From Lachnospiraceae bacterium UBA1251 (GTDB lineage Bacteria > Bacillota > Clostridia > Lachnospirales > Lachnospiraceae), in assembly GCA_002308255.1 (NCBI GenBank), contig DBVZ01000084.1, positions 7,102 to 13,161 of the forward strand: a DNA stretch of 6,060 nucleotides, given 5' to 3'. Below are positions 4,210 to 6,060 of this stretch, piece by piece. The first letter of the stretch is position 1. Every line of letters begins with the position of its first letter. The notes beneath the pieces were generated by a model. That model searched no databases, was not told where the DNA came from, and saw only the letters and a list, made by a program, of their open reading frames with translations. The position numbers and the translations under genes were made by a program.

Positions 4210-6060
4210 ATGAAAACGAAAAAATGGACAGTATGCGCGCTGGCAGCGATGCTGGCTGCGGAAACAGCGCTCTGCACCCCTTATAATGTTCTTGCCGATG
4301 ACAGTGTGGAGAAACATGAAACGGTGTATGTCTTCACGGACGCGCAGGGAAATGTGGATGAGACCCAGGTAACGGACTGGCTGAAGAACGTCGGAGGCGT
4401 CGATGAGATCACGGACAGCACGACACTGAAGGGAATTGAAAATATCAAAGGCAATGAGACATTTACGGAAAACGGCGGGAAACTGGTGTGGAAATCCGGC
4501 GGCAATGACATTTACTATCAGGGCACGACGGATGAGGCACTGCCGGTGAGCGTCAGACTGACCTATCTTCTCGACGGGCGAACCGTCACGCCGGAGGAGA
4601 TCGCAGGGGCAAAGGGAGAGGTTACGATCCGCGTCGCTTATCAGAACACAGAGAAGAGCGGGGACACTTATGTTCCGTTTATGATGGTGACGGGGATCCT
4701 GATGCCGTCCTCCAGTGTATCCGGAGTAAAAGTGGATCACGGCACTGTGATCTCCGAGGGAAATAATACTATCGCGGTGTGCTATGGCTTCCCGGGAATG
4801 CAGGAAAATCTCGACGAGGCGCGCGCAGGGATCGACGAGGATACGCTTGATGAGGATGCATCGGAAAAACTTGATGAGATCAGCATTCCGGAGAGCGCCG
4901 AAATAACAATGCGCGCGGAAGATTTCAAGGAGTCCATGGTCATGACCTTCGCGCTGAGTGATATTCTGAGCGATGAAGACGGTACCGTTGATCTCGGAAA
5001 GATCGAGGACAGGGCGGAAGATACGATCGGGGAGCTGACGGACGCCTCTGCAAAACTTAAAGACGGAACACAGGAGCTCTCGGAAGGCCTGCAGGAGGCG
5101 CATGACAAACTTCCGGAATTCACAGACGGTATGGGCGAGCTGAAAAGCGGCGTGGAACAGTATACGGACGGCGTCTCACAGGTCGCGGAAGGTGCGTCCG
5201 CTCTGAAGGCGGGCACTTCGCAGCTCCGCGGCACGGCAGAAAGCTTTGCATCGGATAAAAAACAGCTGAAGGAGATCGGAAGCACCGCTTCGAAAGCGGC
5301 GAAGAAGACCGCCGAGGATTCTGCAAAACAGCAGGTGCCGGAACTGAAAAAACAGGCCGGAGCAGCGGCGGAAGCCCAGGCGAAGAACTCCGTCGACGCC
5401 AGGGCAAAAGGCGCGGCGCAGCAGGCCGGAGCGGCAGCGGAAGCGCAGGCGAACAGCACGGTGGACGCGCAGGCGAAAGGCGCGGCGCAGCAGGCTGCAG
5501 CGGCTGCAAAACAGGCTGCATCGCAGAACCTTGACGCGCAGGCGAAAGGCGCGGCACAGCAGGCCGCAGCGGCTGCAAAACAGGCTGCAGCCGGGAACCT
5601 TGACGAACAGGCTGCAGCAGTCGGCGCTCAGGCGGCGCAGCAGGCGATGAGTGAGGATTACAGCGCTTATACAAAACAGATCGCACAGGGAATCAACAGT
5701 ACTGTAAATGACAGGATTGATGCCGCGATGACAGAAAAACTTGGGGAGGCAAAACAGGCGGCGCAGAACATTGACGTTTCCTCCGGGGCATCCAACATTT
5801 ATGCCGCCATTAAAGCGGGTACGATGACGGACGAAGAAGCGGTCGCGGCCATCACGCAGCTTGCACAGGCAGCGGCATCCGGAACCGTCGATCAGATTGC
5901 AGCCGGCATGGGCAGTGTGGACATCACGGAACAGGTCGAGGCAGGACTGAAAGATCCGGTGAGCTCCATTGCGGCAGGCGTCGCGGAACAGACTGCTGAA
6001 AATGTTTATAAACAGGCTGTACCGGCAGCAGCGGAACAGGCGGCGGCGCAGACAGCGGAC
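4210..6060 (+). CDS. Secreted protein with Leu-x-x-Gly heptads and Ala/Gln-rich repeats, MMPL partner (3' end outside window)
   Basis: The frame stays open to the last base: 617 residues, C-terminus not seen. Residues 1-29 form a Sec signal peptide (KTKK start, hydrophobic core, NVLA before DDS), with signal peptidase I cleavage likely after A29; the TALC at 19-22 is not a proper lipobox. Residues ~35-200 form a probable beta-rich domain of unknown function (motifs GNDIYYQGTTDEALPV and SVRLTYLLDGRTVTPEE). An acidic stretch follows (~200-222). Residues 283-341 carry heptads with Gly at 286, 293, 307, 314, 321, 328 and 335, three residues after Leu or another hydrophobic; this is the xxxLxxG pattern (TIGR03057) of YhgE/Pip-like and MMPL-associated proteins. 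Residues 382-473 are four 23-residue repeats, then an Ala/Gln-rich helical region. No membrane helix is visible after the signal, unlike true YhgE/Pip. Likely an extracytoplasmic accessory of the exporter encoded just upstream (inference). Confidence 0.85.
   Translation, partial: MKTKKWTVCALAAMLAAETALCTPYNVLADDSVEKHETVYVFTDAQGNVDETQVTDWLKNVGGVDEITDSTTLKGIENIKGNETFTENGGKLVWKSGGNDIYYQGTTDEALPVSVRLTYLLDGRTVTPEEIAGAKGEVTIRVAYQNTEKSGDTYVPFMMVTGILMPSSSVSGVKVDHGTVISEGNNTIAVCYGFPGMQENLDEARAGIDEDTLDEDASEKLDEISIPESAEITMRAEDFKESMVMTFALSDILSDEDGTVDLGKIEDRAEDTIGELTDASAKLKDGTQELSEGLQEAHDKLPEFTDGMGELKSGVEQYTDGVSQVAEGASALKAGTSQLRGTAESFASDKKQLKEIGSTASKAAKKTAEDSAKQQVPELKKQAGAAAEAQAKNSVDARAKGAAQQAGAAAEAQANSTVDAQAKGAAQQAAAAAKQAASQNLDAQAKGAAQQAAAAAKQAAAGNLDEQAAAVGAQAAQQAMSEDYSAYTKQIAQGINSTVNDRIDAAMTEKLGEAKQAAQNIDVSSGASNIYAAIKAGTMTDEEAVAAITQLAQAAASGTVDQIAAGMGSVDITEQVEAGLKDPVSSIAAGVAEQTAENVYKQAVPAAAEQAAAQTAD
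5353..5628 (+). repeat. Four tandem 69-bp (23-codon) coding repeats
   Basis: Units start at 5353, 5422, 5491 and 5560, each beginning with a CAG codon. The protein consensus is roughly QAxAAAxxQAxxxxDAQAKGAA followed by Q. Units 1 and 2 share QAGAAAEAQA; units 3 and 4 share QAAAAAKQAA and an NLD core; units 2 and 3 share DAQAKGAAQ. Unit 4 diverges in its last third. The period is exactly 69 bases across four units, and DNA identity is high between neighbours, which suggests recent slippage or unequal recombination. In the protein it would form an Ala-rich helical rod. Confidence 0.9.

Noticed and set aside
4264..4275. Possible lipoprotein signal (TALC) in the secreted protein
   Set aside because: Leu directly before the Cys and Thr at -3 do not fit the lipobox; NVLA-DD a few residues on is a better signal peptidase I site.
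4120..5103. A 327-codon open frame on the minus strand
   Set aside because: It overlaps the exporter end and the secreted-protein gene, which has a strong ribosome site, signal peptide and heptads; the antisense product shows no recognisable family.
5353..5628. CRISPR-like or intergenic repeat array
   Set aside because: The repeats are contiguous, without spacers, keep frame through all units, and encode a consistent protein pattern.
4782..5686. Two minus-strand open frames rich in Ala/Ser/Cys or Pro/Arg
   Set aside because: They are complements of the GC-rich Ala/Gln repeat codons; their composition is what antisense of such repeats gives.

Overview
The window looks like a chromosomal segment of a Gram-positive Clostridia-type bacterium, plausibly a Lachnospiraceae relative. 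The grounds are a short glutamate 5-kinase that ends without a PUA domain, an MscL with a C-terminal zinc ribbon, AGGAG-type ribosome sites, and a TetR / MMPL / Leu-Gly-heptad protein cassette of the kind I associate with Firmicutes. The taxonomic call is inference; no rRNA or marker gene is present. Every supported gene is on the + strand.

Layout. (1) 1-288 is the 3' end of proB (proline biosynthesis), closed by a stem-loop at 295-323. (2) 376-1868 is a tight three-gene run: mscL (mechanosensitive channel with a zinc-ribbon tail), then after 7 bases a 151-residue protein resembling primary sigma-factor regions 2 and 3 but with no region 4, then, overlapping by 11 bases, a TetR-type regulator. 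A perfect 10-bp hairpin lies inside the first codons of the sigma-like gene. (3) 1869-2041 is a regulatory gap with an imperfect palindrome overlapping a TTGACA box, a strong intrinsic terminator, and a second promoter-like pair overlapping the terminator. (4) 2042-4159 encodes a 705-residue, 12-helix MMPL/RND exporter with Asp-Tyr pairs in both halves. (5) 4210 to the window end encodes a secreted protein (617 residues visible, C-terminus outside the window) with a signal peptide, an N-terminal domain of unknown fold, a run of Leu-x-x-Gly heptads and four 23-residue Ala/Gln-rich tandem repeats.

How the parts may work together (inference): the TetR-type protein would control the exporter and its secreted partner. 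The partner is probably an extracytoplasmic, elongated helical accessory of the MMPL pump, so the two may form an export machine for a lipid, cell-envelope component or toxic amphiphile. The sigma-like protein is the least understood element: it keeps the look of a core-polymerase-binding and region 3 module while lacking the -35-reading domain.
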